Positions 15,501 through 25,685 of a DNA stretch of 64,000 nt are shown here, in pieces. A program made the position numbers and the translations under genes. The stretch is from Marinoscillum furvescens DSM 4134 (GTDB lineage: Bacteria > Bacteroidota > Bacteroidia > Cytophagales > Cyclobacteriaceae). The stretch lies in NCBI RefSeq assembly GCF_003386095.1, contig NZ_QREG01000004.1, forward strand, positions 1-64,000, written 5' to 3'. The notes beneath the pieces were generated by a model. It did no database searches. It had not been told where the DNA came from and was given only the letters and a program-made list of their open reading frames with translations. The first letter of the stretch is position 1, and each line of letters starts with the position of its first letter.

Positions 15501-18158
15501 GGCCTTACCACACCTGAGATCACCAGCATTTCCAGTCCGGGAAATACCACAGTTTCTACTGACCTGGTGGCGAAAGCTCAGGCCGAAATCGATGCACTCC
15601 TGGAAGCAGATGTTAATAAAATCATACTCATCAGTCACTTGCAAGGTCTGGAACAAGACAAGGAATTGATTCCTCAGCTTTCTGGAGTGGATATCGTCAT
15701 TGCCGGTGGTGGTGATGAGCTGCTTTCTAATGATGATCAGCTAGGAGCACCTTATAAGCTGGATGCTAAAGGGCCATACCCTATTGTGGAGCAGGACAAA
15801 GACGGCCAAGACGTTTATATCGTGACTACTCCTGGCAACTACCGCTTCCTCGGTCATCTTGTTGTCGATTTTGATGCTGATGGCAAAGTGAGGCGTGTAT
15901 ATGACTCCAATCCGGTACTGGTTTCAGGTAAAGCTGATGCTGACCTGTTAGCAAATGCTGAGAAGCCGGTGAGGGATTACATAGAAGACCTGGTGACCAA
16001 CATCGTAGCTACTTCAGAGGTAGATCTTGATTTTCGTAAGCCAAGCCTACGTACAGGTGAGACCAACGGAGGCAACTTGTTTGCGGATGCCATGCTGTGG
16101 CAAGCGAAACAAACCTATGCAGATTTTGGTACGGCAGAGCCACACGTTGCTATCCAAAATGGAGGTGGCCTTCGTATAGAAAAAATCATCGAAAAAGGTG
16201 ATTTTAACGAAAATCTGACTTATGAGGTAGCGGCTTTCACCAACATTGTGTCCGTGGTAGAGGAGGTTGCTCCTGAAGTGTTCAAATCCTTGATAGAGCA
16301 TGGTGTAGCAGACGCTCCAGTGGCTGTGGGTAAGTTTCCACAAATAGCCGGATTCAAAATTACGTATGATCAGGGCAAGCCGGCGGGCTCGCGCGTAGTG
16401 TCAATTACCCTCGATGATGATACCGAAATTGTAAAAGACGGGGCAGTAGTAGATGGTGCTCCGGCACTCAATGTGGTTACTATCGATTTCCTTGCCAATG
16501 GTGGAGACGGTTATCCTTTTGGCGATTTGGACTATACCACGCTGGGCGCTACTTACCAGCAGGCATTTCTCAATTACCTTACAGCAGAAGACGGGCTGGA
16601 TAGCCTGATCACCTCTGCGGCATACCCTGAGGGAATGAACGAGCGTATTTTGGTAGACAAGTCGCCTGTGGAAGCTGTAGCTTCTATCTCTGAGGACTTT
16701 GATGACGCTTGTCCTACTCCAGACGGTTGGGTGAAGTATAACACAGAATCTGATCTTCAGTTTTGCTCAGGTGTAGGCAACATTAAGCAGCAGTTTAATG
16801 GCTACAAGGTAGGTGCTGGTACGAGTTGGGTGATTGCCCCAAGGGTGAAAGTGGATGAAGGATACATCTTGTCGTTTGATTACACCAATAAATATGATGG
16901 CCCTGCTCCAGAGTTTGTGTACTCCACAGATTATGTAGGGTATGGAGATCCAGCGGATGCCACCTGGACCAACCTCACCGAAGTGGAAGATACCATTAAG
17001 GTAGCCACTGATGGATGGGCACATGTAGACCACATAGATATATCTACTCTAGGTACTGTTTCTTTTGCATTTCGCTATACCTCCGAGGGTGAAAGCAGTG
17101 GGCAGAGTATCAGCTTTGGTTTTGACAATTTTATGGTGGCCAAGCCTACAGTGTCTGTCCTGGCAAACATCGAAGAGACTTTTGATGCGGAGATTCCGGC
17201 AGATTGGACAGCATACAATGAAGGTGCAAACCTACTCAGCTATAGTGGCAGTCAATATGTGGATTTTAATGGTTACAGTGTTGGTTATGGTACTAGCTGG
17301 TTGGTAGCACCTAAAGTAGACTATTCGGTAGGTACTTTCGAAATGAGCTTCGATCACGTCACTGCATTTAGTGGGCCTGAAGTAGAAGTGGTGTTCTCTA
17401 CCGATTATCCTGGGTATGGAAGTCCTGAGTTTTACAGCTGGACCAGGCTCGTTGCTGCCACTGATAGCGCCAATGTAGCTACCAAAGAAGTTGATGAATT
17501 TGAGAACACTGGAGCCATTGCTTTGGATGTAGAGGAGGCTGGATTTATTGCATTTCGCTATACATCAGAGGGAAGTCAAGGAGGAGAGAGTATTCGCTTT
17601 AGAGTGGATAGCATCGTGGTTCGTCCATCTAATCTAAATCCTGTTGCCAGTGACATTGATGACCAGCTCTTGACCGAAGGGTTTGGTGCTGTCACTCTGG
17701 ATCTGACTACTTATTTTGTGGATGCTGACGGTGACGACCTTACCTTCACAGCAAGCTCTACCGAAGAAACGGTAGTGACTGTGTCAGTGGCTGATGCCAC
17801 ACTTACCCTTACTGAAGCTGGACTCGGGGCTAGTGAAATTTCAGTGGTAGCGTCTGATGGAAACGGAGAGACTACCTCCACCTTCAAAGTAACAGTGGAA
17901 GCATTGCCATTGGAGGCAAACACAGATGCAGACCTTGGAGTCTATCCAAATCCTACAGCATCTCTGGTTTACTTGCCTCAGCATAATTTGAGATTTGAGA
18001 ATGTTTCGGTTTACTCTGTGGGTGGGCAGCTAATGGCTCAAGCAAAAATCCAGGATGGAATCATAGATTTGCGAGCATTGAAGTCTGGTATCTATTTGTT
18101 ACATCTCTCAGATCCGAATTCCGGCGAAACGATGAAGGTTAGAGTAGTGAAAAACTAA
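12597..18158 (+). CDS. Giant secreted 5'-nucleotidase-family protein with T9SS-type tail
   Basis: An exported protein of 1853 aa from the ATG at 12597 (MKKPGGRSSR); an ATG at 12579 would add six residues and weaken the signal peptide. After the signal (LIGFFILGLSASYAQ), regions in order are: a beta-sandwich domain (about 30-215), an Ig-like segment (about 220-310), a choice-of-anchor I type propeller (about 315-806), a UshA-like metallophosphoesterase/5'-nucleotidase (about 811-1340, with SSGDNF, GNHDFDFG near 905 and ISHLQG), two choice-of-anchor J jelly rolls (about 1360-1515 and 1520-1675), a cadherin-like segment, and a C-terminal sorting tail (VYPNPTASLVYLP onward). The tail implies export by the type IX system to the cell surface or medium. 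It probably recovers phosphate and nucleosides from nucleotides. The N-terminal boundaries are approximate. Confidence 0.85.
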   Translation: MKKPGGRSSRFLAILIGFFILGLSASYAQTDVSLELFITQEEDAAEEQLESGEIDFASSDLEFGSEFADGGDPQRVGVRFRGLDLPSDAEITSAYIQFTVDENGKNVDPCVQTIYIEDNANASAFTADAKNLTDRSTAETTVSWSIEEGSWSTVGESGQDQRTPDLSGLIASVLNSDEWEAGNAIAFFFEGSGLRTAESAQAGIEGGAPRLVINATIPPAKPEVVREIEDITVRSGWSLSIDVATYFRDLDSELSFEIATPAGDALPAGLSMSGTVLTGMLSEVGYYTLKVTATEEVASGEAESVSQYFGIAVEPEPNRFIEPISSVSLGAFGEGAAEISAFDKGSKKLFVTNAETKNVDIIDLTNVEAPEIVKSIDVTTYGGGVNSVAAYDGLLVAAIEADNKQENGKVVAFDTDGTFQWEVTVGALPDMLTFNEDGTKILVANEGEPSDDYTVDPEGTVSIIDVATKNVTTVDFQAYNGQEAQLFQEGVRVFGPNATVAQDLEPEYITVVGDSAYVALQENNAIAIIAISTGELKDIFGLGFKDHNVAGNGLDVPFDKETIYITTLPVKGMYLPDAISGFRAGGKTYIMTANEGDAREYEDGDFLYTDETKIKDVELDPETFDVDLVNELAGNLKITSAHPDTTADGKYKTLYSFGARSFSIWDAETGTQVYDSGDDLEQITAATNPLYFNSTDDEYALKDRSDDKGPEPEAITYGVIGDKTYAFVGLERQGGIMVYDVTNPAAPEFVEYFNNRNFNVEVSSPAAGDHAPEGLVFVPSADSPNGKNLLIVSNEVSGTVTIYSVGEAQNPYTLAIFHNNDGESALLADTVAIKGHETPAGSVAQFKYMVDSLKAQADAYGFNSLMLSSGDNFLPGQTFNASNANGVFYDAMALDAIDYDAICLGNHDFDFGTSVLADFIAAFTTNKAPYLSANLSFENVPVLKALADADRIVPSTVVEKGGEKIGIVGLTTPEITSISSPGNTTVSTDLVAKAQAEIDALLEADVNKIILISHLQGLEQDKELIPQLSGVDIVIAGGGDELLSNDDQLGAPYKLDAKGPYPIVEQDKDGQDVYIVTTPGNYRFLGHLVVDFDADGKVRRVYDSNPVLVSGKADADLLANAEKPVRDYIEDLVTNIVATSEVDLDFRKPSLRTGETNGGNLFADAMLWQAKQTYADFGTAEPHVAIQNGGGLRIEKIIEKGDFNENLTYEVAAFTNIVSVVEEVAPEVFKSLIEHGVADAPVAVGKFPQIAGFKITYDQGKPAGSRVVSITLDDDTEIVKDGAVVDGAPALNVVTIDFLANGGDGYPFGDLDYTTLGATYQQAFLNYLTAEDGLDSLITSAAYPEGMNERILVDKSPVEAVASISEDFDDACPTPDGWVKYNTESDLQFCSGVGNIKQQFNGYKVGAGTSWVIAPRVKVDEGYILSFDYTNKYDGPAPEFVYSTDYVGYGDPADATWTNLTEVEDTIKVATDGWAHVDHIDISTLGTVSFAFRYTSEGESSGQSISFGFDNFMVAKPTVSVLANIEETFDAEIPADWTAYNEGANLLSYSGSQYVDFNGYSVGYGTSWLVAPKVDYSVGTFEMSFDHVTAFSGPEVEVVFSTDYPGYGSPEFYSWTRLVAATDSANVATKEVDEFENTGAIALDVEEAGFIAFRYTSEGSQGGESIRFRVDSIVVRPSNLNPVASDIDDQLLTEGFGAVTLDLTTYFVDADGDDLTFTASSTEETVVTVSVADATLTLTEAGLGASEISVVASDGNGETTSTFKVTVEALPLEANTDADLGVYPNPTASLVYLPQHNLRFENVSVYSVGGQLMAQAKIQDGIIDLRALKSGIYLLHLSDPNSGETMKVRVVKN
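12613..12653 (+). terminator. Terminator-like hairpin inside the signal-peptide codons
   Basis: GCCGATCAA (12613-12621) pairs perfectly with TTGATCGGC (12639-12647). Inside it TCGCT (12623-12627) pairs with AGCGA (12632-12636), and a run of six T follows at 12648-12653. It has every mark of an intrinsic terminator, yet lies 16 nt after the start codon of the giant nucleotidase gene. It may be an attenuator opened by translating ribosomes, or a chance result of the encoded hydrophobic residues. Confidence 0.6.
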
Positions 18159-18201
18159 CCAACACAATCATAAGCGTGCCCTTACTGAAAGGGATATTAG
18201 C

Positions 18202-18233
18202 AAAAGCGGCTCCTTGGAGTCGCTTTTGTTTTT
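18202..18233 (+). terminator. Terminator of the giant nucleotidase gene
   Basis: AAAAGCGGCT (18202-18211) pairs with AGTCGCTTTT (18218-18227), with one G-T wobble, around a 6-nt loop, followed by GTTTTT. Confidence 0.85.
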
Positions 18234-18422
18234 AGTGTTCAATCGAGATTTGTCCCGTAAAACGAAGAATTCATCCAAAACTGTGAATTCTACTTCGTTG
18301 AATTTTTTTCTATAGCGCTCATGGCCTATTTTTCAATTTGAGCATATGGATGATAGCCCGAATGGAACAGGTGCGTCGTACATGTGCTATGCGCAGTACA
18401 TATAGAATTCCAATTGGCCTTT

Positions 18423-20954
18423 ATGAATTATAACCTGAACATACGGAGAAAAATGATGCTCCTCATCGTGGGAGTTACCGTACTTACCTATTTGATTACC
18501 CTCATGTATGCGGCATTTAGCTTGAGAGATCAGGCGTTGGATGAAGCGAAAAAACTGGTAAATACTGCGGCAGCCAAAAAAGCAATGGAAATTCGGTCTG
18601 AGCTCGATCAGGATATCAGCATTGCTAAAACTATGGCATTGGCTATGAAAAATTACTTGCAGCTCCCCACCTCTCAAATGAACAGCCTCAAAAACGAATT
18701 GCTTCGGGAGGTTTTGCAGTCGGATGAAAAATACGAAGCTAGCTGGGTGAGTTTGGAGCTGTCAGCCATAGATCCTAAGTGGGACAAGCCGTTCGGTCGC
18801 CAGCGAAATACGGCGTATTACGAAGACGGTGAGCTAAAGACATATAGTGAGCTTGTCAATCTGGACGGTGACCCGGCTTCAGGGCTTTATGTAGACATAA
18901 AATACAATCCAAGATCCAAAATCGGAGAGCCGTATGAGTTTTCAGCTTATGGAGGTAACACAGATCGGGTGTACCTGGGAGTATCTCCATCTGCACCGAT
19001 TATGCTTGATGGCAAGTTTGTAGGGCTGATTGGTACAGATATGTTTCTGGACGATTTTCAGTCCATGGCTACCATCGACTTCTATGATCGGGGATATGCG
19101 TTTCTATTGTCCAATGAGGGCATTATAATTTCGCATCAGGATGAAATGCTGGTGAGCCAAAAGCTGGACTCGTTGCCGGTGGTCAAGTCTTCTAACATCG
19201 AATTGAACGATAGAATAGGTTCAGGAGAAGCCTTTTCACTGGCCATCAATGACCCAATGCTCAACGAAGAAGTTTTGTTGGCCTTCGCTCCCATAGATAT
19301 AGCCGGAGCGGGGGAGCCCTGGGCAGTGGCGGTGCAGGTACCTATGGCCGAAGTAACTCGATCTATCGATCGCACATTTACCACTACTATCATTGTAGGG
19401 TTGTTAGGGCTATTGCTTCTCGTTTTTATCGTATATCGCATTGCCACCAATACCGCCAGGTCTATAGAATTGTCCAGCGGACTGCTGGGCGAATTGGCTA
19501 AGGGGAATCTTTCGGCAAAGAAATTACAGAAACGTTCAGACGATGAGTTGGGGCAGCTTGCAGAGTCTGCCAATCAGCTGATGGATGAGCTGGCGCGTAA
19601 GGCGGACTTCTCTTATCAGGTAGGACAGGGCAATCTACAAGCAGAGTTTACCCCTTCGAGTGGAGAAGACCTTTTGGGTAAGTCGCTGCTCCAGATGCGA
19701 GCCAACCTCAAGGCCGTGACAGATAAAACCAAAGAAGTGATAGTAAAAGCGGGTGACGGTGGTGATCTGAATGCACGTATTCCTAATGGGTCAGACGAGG
19801 GAGCCTGGAAGGAGCTCACTATGGCGATTAATAACTTGTTGGACTCTGTTTCAGCACCTTTTCATCAGATGAACAAGGTGGTGGATGCCATGTCCAAAGG
19901 TGACTTTACCGTAAGGTATGATCACTCACTGGCAAAAGGTGACATTTTGGCTATAGCCAAAAACCTCAATGTGGCCCTTGATAACATCAATGAATTGATT
20001 CAGGAGATTGTGAGAGGCGCAGAGGTGGTAGACAGCTCCGCCAACGAAATGCTGGTGGTCAATGAAGAAATGACCTACAATACCAAAGAAATAGCTTCGT
20101 CTATCTCGGAGATGAGCAGTGGCGCACAAAACCAGGTAATGAAAGTAGACGAGTCGTCTACGCTGGTAGAAGGGATATTACGTTCTTCTCAAGAGATGGG
20201 CGATCAGGCAGAGGCCATCAATGGTGCAGCCCGAGAAGGAGCTGAGAGCAGTGATAAAGGGCAAAAACTGGTGAGAAAAGTGGGTTTTAGTATGCGAGAT
20301 ATTGCCGCTTTTTCCAGCGATACTTATGACTCCATACAGGTACTCACCAGGCGTTCACAGGAGATATCCAAGGCACTGAGTGTCATTACGGAGATTGCCT
20401 CCCAAACCAACTTGCTCGCTTTGAATGCTGCCATAGAGGCGGCTCAGGCTGGTGATGCAGGCCGTGGGTTTGCCGTGGTAGCCGAAGAAATCCGGAAATT
20501 GGCAGAGGATTCACGTAAATCAGCGTCCGAAATTGCTCAGTTGGTAGTAGATGTGCAAAAGGATGTAACCACTGCCGGGCAGGCCATAGAGATGATGAAA
20601 GCCAGCGTAAAAAGTGGAGAAGACGCCACACAACATGCATCGGAAGCTTTTGGTGAGATTACAGACTCGACCTCACGTACGCTGCAGCAGTCAGAAGAAA
20701 TCCGCCAACGCGTGAAGCAGCAGCTCGACGCAATCAAAAATGTGGTTACTATTACAGAATCTGTTGTGGTCATAGCCGAAGAAACGGCTGCCGGAACAGA
20801 AGAGATAGCTAGCTCAGCTACACAGCTTTCTTCTGGAATGGACAACTATGGCAGCCGTGCGCGTCAGCTGACACAGGTAGCTGAGGAGTTATCTGCTAAG
20901 TTGGCCAAATTCCAACTTCGTGAAAATGAATCAGATGCGTCAGAAGGTTTGTAA
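18423..20954 (+). CDS. Methyl-accepting chemotaxis protein with periplasmic Cache-type sensor
   Basis: An 843-aa chemoreceptor. I chose the ATG at 18423 ([14 protein letters not shown]); an ATG at 18384 would add a poorly supported 13 residues. It has a first membrane segment (about 12-35), a dCache-like periplasmic sensor (about 40-310, with [13 protein letters not shown] and [10 protein letters not shown]), and a second membrane segment (about 320-345, [15 protein letters not shown]). Several HAMP-like repeats (about 345-540) and a cytoplasmic signalling hairpin follow, the latter with the conserved tip [20 protein letters not shown]. Cache sensors usually bind small ligands such as amino acids or organic acids. 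It is the first gene of the chemosensory cluster and shares its signalling core with the second MCP at 21631. Confidence 0.92.
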   Translation: MNYNLNIRRKMMLLIVGVTVLTYLITLMYAAFSLRDQALDEAKKLVNTAAAKKAMEIRSELDQDISIAKTMALAMKNYLQLPTSQMNSLKNELLREVLQSDEKYEASWVSLELSAIDPKWDKPFGRQRNTAYYEDGELKTYSELVNLDGDPASGLYVDIKYNPRSKIGEPYEFSAYGGNTDRVYLGVSPSAPIMLDGKFVGLIGTDMFLDDFQSMATIDFYDRGYAFLLSNEGIIISHQDEMLVSQKLDSLPVVKSSNIELNDRIGSGEAFSLAINDPMLNEEVLLAFAPIDIAGAGEPWAVAVQVPMAEVTRSIDRTFTTTIIVGLLGLLLLVFIVYRIATNTARSIELSSGLLGELAKGNLSAKKLQKRSDDELGQLAESANQLMDELARKADFSYQVGQGNLQAEFTPSSGEDLLGKSLLQMRANLKAVTDKTKEVIVKAGDGGDLNARIPNGSDEGAWKELTMAINNLLDSVSAPFHQMNKVVDAMSKGDFTVRYDHSLAKGDILAIAKNLNVALDNINELIQEIVRGAEVVDSSANEMLVVNEEMTYNTKEIASSISEMSSGAQNQVMKVDESSTLVEGILRSSQEMGDQAEAINGAAREGAESSDKGQKLVRKVGFSMRDIAAFSSDTYDSIQVLTRRSQEISKALSVITEIASQTNLLALNAAIEAAQAGDAGRGFAVVAEEIRKLAEDSRKSASEIAQLVVDVQKDVTTAGQAIEMMKASVKSGEDATQHASEAFGEITDSTSRTLQQSEEIRQRVKQQLDAIKNVVTITESVVVIAEETAAGTEEIASSATQLSSGMDNYGSRARQLTQVAEELSAKLAKFQLRENESDASEGL

Positions 20955-21057
20955 GCATCTTTTCAATTGTGGAAAATTAGCTGTCAGGCATTTTGGCTCG
21001 CTTGAAAAAATTGGAATAGATTACAGGTTGTGAAGAGAATTTTAGTCGAAGTTACCT

Positions 21058-21612
21058 ATGGCATTGGGAGAAAATATAAAATCTGCAAAAAAGACTAACC
21101 CACCAGCTGATACGGCTGCTGGTGCCAGCTGGGTAGATGCTGCATCAAATACCCAGTCGGACACGCAGGAAGCTGAGGTGGTAGAACAGGTTGTACTGGC
21201 AGTCTTTCCAATAGGACGAGAGCACTACGCCATCCCTATTGATGTAGTAAAAGAAGTAGTGAAGACCCCCCAAATAGCCCCCATACCCCAGGGGCCAGAA
21301 TATGTGGTAGGCGTTGCCAATGTAAGAGGCAACGTGCTGGCCATGATAGATTTACGAACCAAAATAAACCCCAATGATGCCCTAACCCCAGAGGGGCAAC
21401 AGTATACGATAGTAATCAAACATAAGACCATACAGGCTGGATTGCTGGTGAATACTGTGCCCGATACTCTGAAGGTAGAAGTGGAAAAAATCAACACTTC
21501 TGCTGCTGTGATTAAAAACCTGTCAGTAGAAGATGTTTTTATCTCGGGAATAGTCAAAGCCGATGATGGGCCCATGATTATCCTGATAGACCTTTTTGAA
21601 ATGATTCAATAA
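21058..21612 (+). CDS. cheW: CheW-like coupling protein (first copy)
   Basis: A 184-aa adaptor linking receptors to the CheA kinase. An N-terminal tail of about 45 polar residues is followed by one CheW domain with EHYAIPIDVVKEVVKTP and GVANVRGNVLAMIDL. It lies between the two MCP genes and 18 nt before the second. The tail is longer than in classical CheW. A second CheW (25012) has a different tail, so the two may couple different receptors. Confidence 0.92.
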   Translation: MALGENIKSAKKTNPPADTAAGASWVDAASNTQSDTQEAEVVEQVVLAVFPIGREHYAIPIDVVKEVVKTPQIAPIPQGPEYVVGVANVRGNVLAMIDLRTKINPNDALTPEGQQYTIVIKHKTIQAGLLVNTVPDTLKVEVEKINTSAAVIKNLSVEDVFISGIVKADDGPMIILIDLFEMIQ

Positions 21613-21630
21613 ACCAACCGGCGATTTTTT

Positions 21631-24237
21631 ATGAACGAATATTTAATTACCATCCTAATCCTTCTAGCTGCTGGAGGCTCTATTATCCTTGCCTCCAAAA
21701 AGATATTCAAACGATCATTTCTTTATGATATGGTCGTATTGGTCGTGTCTTTATGTGTTTTGATTGCCTTCATTGCTTTTGTGGTAGGCAAAAATGGCAT
21801 TGTTCACTTGACCTGGGCCGTACCAGTAGCTGTGGGCACATTTGTAGGTGTGTATACATACATCTATCAGAAGCTTCACCGTCCATTAGAAAGCATCATC
21901 CAGGATATACTGCGTCTATCAAATGGTAGTACAGATACCCATTCTACTATCAGTCAGCTCCAGAAACGGAAAGATGAAATAGGAGACATAGCCAGGGCTA
22001 TGGATGACCTTACCAATTCGCTTACTAACGCATCCAGCTTTGCCCGGGAGATTACCGCTGGCAATTTGAATGCTCCTTATCATCTGAGAGGTGATGAGGA
22101 CGTGTTGGGGCATTCATTGGTGCAAATGCGAGATAATCTGGAAAATATGCTCGGGGAAACCAACCGGGTAGTGCAGATCGCCGGACAAGAAGGTAACCTG
22201 GATGCGAGAATTGACGCGCAGGATAAAGAAGGTGTATGGCTAGAACTCGCTGGATCTATAAATGAGCTGTTGGAAAATATTTCTCAGCCGTTTACGTCTA
22301 TCAACAAAATTGTAAACGCTATGGCGTCTGGTGACCTGACCCAAAGGTATCAGGCAGCAGCTAGTGGCGATATTCAGCGCATGGCGGACAACTTGAACCT
22401 TGCACTCGATAACCTGGAGGGGCTGTTGTCACAAATTTCTCAAAATGTATTGATCATTGATGAATCAGCCGGAGAAATGAAAGTAACCGGTGAGGAAATG
22501 AATGCCAATACCAATGAAATAGCCTCAGCTATTGCTCAAATGAGTAATGGAGCTCAAAATCAGCTTCAGAAGGTAGATGAGTCATCTGTGCTGGTAGAAC
22601 GCATTTTGCAGGCGTCACGTCATATGATGGAACGCTCAGAAGGCATCAATGAAGCAGCCCAACGTGGCGCCGATAGCAGTGAAAAGGGCATGGGTATCGT
22701 AGACGGAGTGGTGTCTAGTATGCAAGAAATATCCGAGTACTCTTCTAAGACAGATGAGTCTATGCGGATACTTACCGAGCGGTCATCAGAAATCTCACGC
22801 GTGCTGGGCATGATCACCGAGATAGCCTCTCAAACGAACCTTCTGGCCCTCAATGCAGCAATAGAAGCAGCCCAGGCTGGCGATGCAGGTCGAGGTTTTG
22901 CGGTAGTGGCAGAGGAGATTCGTAAGCTTGCAGAGGATTCTCGTCGTTTTGCCAAAGAGATAGAAGAGCTTGTAGGCGACGTTCAAAATGATACCGGAGA
23001 GGCCGCAGCCATTATTACACAGATGAACACCGTAGTAAAGGCCGGGCGAGAAACATCACAAAAGGCGTCGGCATCTTTCAGGGAAATACTCGAAAGCTCT
23101 ACAGAAACCTTGCGTTTGTCTGAAGAGATACTTTCCGCAGCACAAAATCAGATCGAAAGCATCAACAATGTAGTAGGTATCACCGAAAGTATTGTGGTCA
23201 TAGCAGAGCAAACCGCTGCAGGTACCGAGGAGGTGGCCAGCTCGGCTACTCAACTATCCGCAGGTATGGGCTCATACAATGAAAAAACGCACGGCCTGGC
23301 AACAGTAGCAGAGCAGTTCAAAGAGGGTATTAGCATGGTGAAACTCACCGGACAGGCTAGCGAAAACAATGCACTGTTTAAAATGAGAGAGGCATATGAA
23401 ACCGAAAAGAGCCTGTTGGATGCCTTGCTAAACTATATGCCAGATTTCATTTATTTCAAAGACCTTGAAGGCAAGTTTACTAGAGTGAGTAAGTCTATGG
23501 CACCAAACTTTGGAGCCAATAGTGTGAAAGATCTCATCGGAAAGACGGACTTTGACTTCTTTGGAGACCATGCTAAGAAGGCTTACGAAGACGAACAAGA
23601 GATCATCAGAACGAAGAGACCTCTACTCAATCAAATCGAGAAAGAAGATAAGCGAGATGGCACCACTTCTTTTGTATCCACTACCAAGCTTCCATTGTAT
23701 GATCAGGAAGGTAAGGTAATTGGCACATTTGGAATTTCTCGAGATATCACTGATTTGAAGCTGGCTCAGATGAAAACCGAAGAGCAAGCCGCAGCTTTGA
23801 GGAGCATGAAGAAACAAATTCAAGGTTCCAGTGATCATCAGGAAATCATCGATCAACAAAATGAATTTTTTGGACAAGTGATTAACTATATTCAGGATAA
23901 AATGGTAGTGCAGTCACCTGATGGTAAGGTGTACCTGGTCAACAATGCCATGGCCAAAACGCAGGGAAGCAAAGCCTCCGATCTCATAGGGCAGTCACTG
24001 GATGGCCAATGGGCACTAGACCCTGCTTTGACTCAAGGCAGACAAGCCCAAACCCGGGCCTATCGTCAAAACCGATCCGATGTAGTTATAGAAACAAAAG
24101 CTCCGGTATATATTCCTGAGTATCACGACTGGGGCATGCTTTCGGTACAGAAAAGCCTGACTTCTAACGGGAGTTCAGAATCACAACTTGTGAGTCAGTT
24201 GAAGAAAGATTACCCTGAAATCACCATTGATATCTAG
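21631..24237 (+). CDS. Membrane MCP with C-terminal PAS domains
   Basis: An 868-aa receptor. Two or three N-terminal membrane segments (within residues 1-75) leave almost no periplasmic domain. HAMP-like repeats (about 75-270) and the MCP signalling hairpin (tip [20 protein letters not shown]) follow. Two PAS domains then come after the signalling region: about 597-713 ([19 protein letters not shown], ending in [13 protein letters not shown]) and about 750-845 ([19 protein letters not shown]). Most MCPs carry sensors before the HAMP, so this order is unusual. It suggests sensing of an internal signal such as redox state or a small cytosolic ligand. Confidence 0.9.
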   Translation: MNEYLITILILLAAGGSIILASKKIFKRSFLYDMVVLVVSLCVLIAFIAFVVGKNGIVHLTWAVPVAVGTFVGVYTYIYQKLHRPLESIIQDILRLSNGSTDTHSTISQLQKRKDEIGDIARAMDDLTNSLTNASSFAREITAGNLNAPYHLRGDEDVLGHSLVQMRDNLENMLGETNRVVQIAGQEGNLDARIDAQDKEGVWLELAGSINELLENISQPFTSINKIVNAMASGDLTQRYQAAASGDIQRMADNLNLALDNLEGLLSQISQNVLIIDESAGEMKVTGEEMNANTNEIASAIAQMSNGAQNQLQKVDESSVLVERILQASRHMMERSEGINEAAQRGADSSEKGMGIVDGVVSSMQEISEYSSKTDESMRILTERSSEISRVLGMITEIASQTNLLALNAAIEAAQAGDAGRGFAVVAEEIRKLAEDSRRFAKEIEELVGDVQNDTGEAAAIITQMNTVVKAGRETSQKASASFREILESSTETLRLSEEILSAAQNQIESINNVVGITESIVVIAEQTAAGTEEVASSATQLSAGMGSYNEKTHGLATVAEQFKEGISMVKLTGQASENNALFKMREAYETEKSLLDALLNYMPDFIYFKDLEGKFTRVSKSMAPNFGANSVKDLIGKTDFDFFGDHAKKAYEDEQEIIRTKRPLLNQIEKEDKRDGTTSFVSTTKLPLYDQEGKVIGTFGISRDITDLKLAQMKTEEQAAALRSMKKQIQGSSDHQEIIDQQNEFFGQVINYIQDKMVVQSPDGKVYLVNNAMAKTQGSKASDLIGQSLDGQWALDPALTQGRQAQTRAYRQNRSDVVIETKAPVYIPEYHDWGMLSVQKSLTSNGSSESQLVSQLKKDYPEITIDI

Positions 24238-24266
24238 AAATTCAGCTTTCCCAATCGTAAAAAACT

Positions 24267-25010
24267 ATGATCATAGCAGTAGTCAACCAGAAAGGAGGAA
24301 CAGCCAAAACCACAACTACCGTAAACCTCGGTAAAGCGCTTGCTGATGCAGGAAAGCGTGTGCTGTTGGTAGATCTGGATGCACAGGGAAGTTTAGGGTA
24401 TAGTCTGGGGATACAAGAGGCGCCTCACTCCATCGCCGACGTATTGGCTGGTGAAATTGACCTTTCACAGGCCCTGATAGACCGTGAGGGGCTGCAAGTT
24501 GTAGCTTCGCAAATAGGGCTGGCAGACCTGGAGCTGGAGCTAGCTGGTATGCAGGAGCGTGAGCTGTTGCTTGCGGGTGTACTTCAATCGGTAGAAGAGT
24601 CGTTTGATGTCATTTTGATTGATTGTCCGCCATCACTATCACTGCTTACAGTCAATGCTTTAAGCGCGGCAAATCAGGTGATCATCCCCATGCAGATGGA
24701 GGTGCTGAGTTTGCAAGGGTTAGACCTGATATCGGAGACCATTACGAAAATAAAGGCTGCACTCAACCCGCATTTGGAGGTATTGGGCATACTGCCTGTC
24801 ATGGTGGACAAGCGCCGAAAACTTAGTTCAGAGGTACGAGAGCACATACAGGAAAACTACCCGTTTAGAATTTTTGATACGAACATCAGGCCAAATGTAA
24901 GAGCCTCTGAGGCTCCGTCTTTTGGTCAGAGTGTGATCTCCTATGCACCAGATTCCAATAGTTCAAAAGATTATCAACAGTTGGCAAATGAAGTACTAAA
25001 CAACCTCTAA
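24267..25010 (+). CDS. ParA/MinD-family ATPase
   Basis: A 247-aa ATPase with the deviant Walker A motif KGGTAKTTTTVN near residue 10, VLLVDLDAQGSLGY and the later LIDCPPSLSLLTVNAL. No parB follows; the next gene, 1 nt away, is cheW. ParC-type ATPases in other bacteria place chemosensory arrays, so I infer a role in positioning or segregating this cluster's array rather than plasmid or chromosome partition. Confidence 0.88.
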   Translation: MIIAVVNQKGGTAKTTTTVNLGKALADAGKRVLLVDLDAQGSLGYSLGIQEAPHSIADVLAGEIDLSQALIDREGLQVVASQIGLADLELELAGMQERELLLAGVLQSVEESFDVILIDCPPSLSLLTVNALSAANQVIIPMQMEVLSLQGLDLISETITKIKAALNPHLEVLGILPVMVDKRRKLSSEVREHIQENYPFRIFDTNIRPNVRASEAPSFGQSVISYAPDSNSSKDYQQLANEVLNNL

Positions 25011-25011
25011 G

Positions 25012-25683
25012 ATGGCGTTGGGCAAAAATTTAAAGAAAAGTAAACTCATACCAGACACTCCGGTAAAAAAGAAGGCCACGACAAAGGCGGTATCGGTAGA
25101 GGAGGACCTTCCGCAGGAAAGCACCACTCCTGATGGTACGGTCACGCAGGCAGAATACGAGAGGCGCCGGGCACTTCATCAGAAATTTCACAAAGAGATC
25201 GAAAGTCTGGAACGCAAGCAGGTGCACTTAATTGCCTTTGAAGTTGGTGGGGAAGAATATGCCATTGACATAGATAAAATCAATGAAGTAGTACCTACCC
25301 CAGCGATTACACGTATGCCCAAAACACCAGTGTACATTTCCGGTATTGCCAATATTCGGGGGCGAGGTATTGTAACCATAGATTTAGCTAAGAAGCTGGG
25401 ATTGGTTCCTGATGAGCGGGAGCTTGAAGGGCGAACCAACTACACCATCGTGGTGGATACAGGTAGGTATACCGTTGGGTTATTGGTGCCTAATGTGCCT
25501 CATAATCAGCGCTTTTCTGGTAGTGACATCCAGCCGGCCTCAGATAGTGTTTCGGATACCACCCTTGACGAAACATACATCAAAGGACTGATTCGGGTCA
25601 ATGACCGGATGATATTTTTTATAGACATAGACGAGCTGGTAGAAGGTGATCGTCTCAAATCAAGGGTGGTAAAAGAAGCTTAA
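25012..25683 (+). CDS. cheW: CheW-like coupling protein (second copy)
   Basis: A 223-aa adaptor with a CheW domain from about residue 65 (VHLIAFEVGGEEYAIDIDKI, GIANIRGRGIVTIDLAKKLG) after a 60-residue charged N-terminal tail rich in Lys, Thr and Glu. It starts right after the parA stop. The tail could be a docking segment for ParA, but that is inference. Confidence 0.92.
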   Translation: MALGKNLKKSKLIPDTPVKKKATTKAVSVEEDLPQESTTPDGTVTQAEYERRRALHQKFHKEIESLERKQVHLIAFEVGGEEYAIDIDKINEVVPTPAITRMPKTPVYISGIANIRGRGIVTIDLAKKLGLVPDERELEGRTNYTIVVDTGRYTVGLLVPNVPHNQRFSGSDIQPASDSVSDTTLDETYIKGLIRVNDRMIFFIDIDELVEGDRLKSRVVKEA

Positions 25684-25685
25684 CT

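Noticed and set aside
24267-25010. The ParA-type gene as a sign of plasmid or integrated element.
   Set aside because: No parB, replication or integrase gene is near, and it sits in the middle of a chemosensory operon, which fits a ParC-like role.
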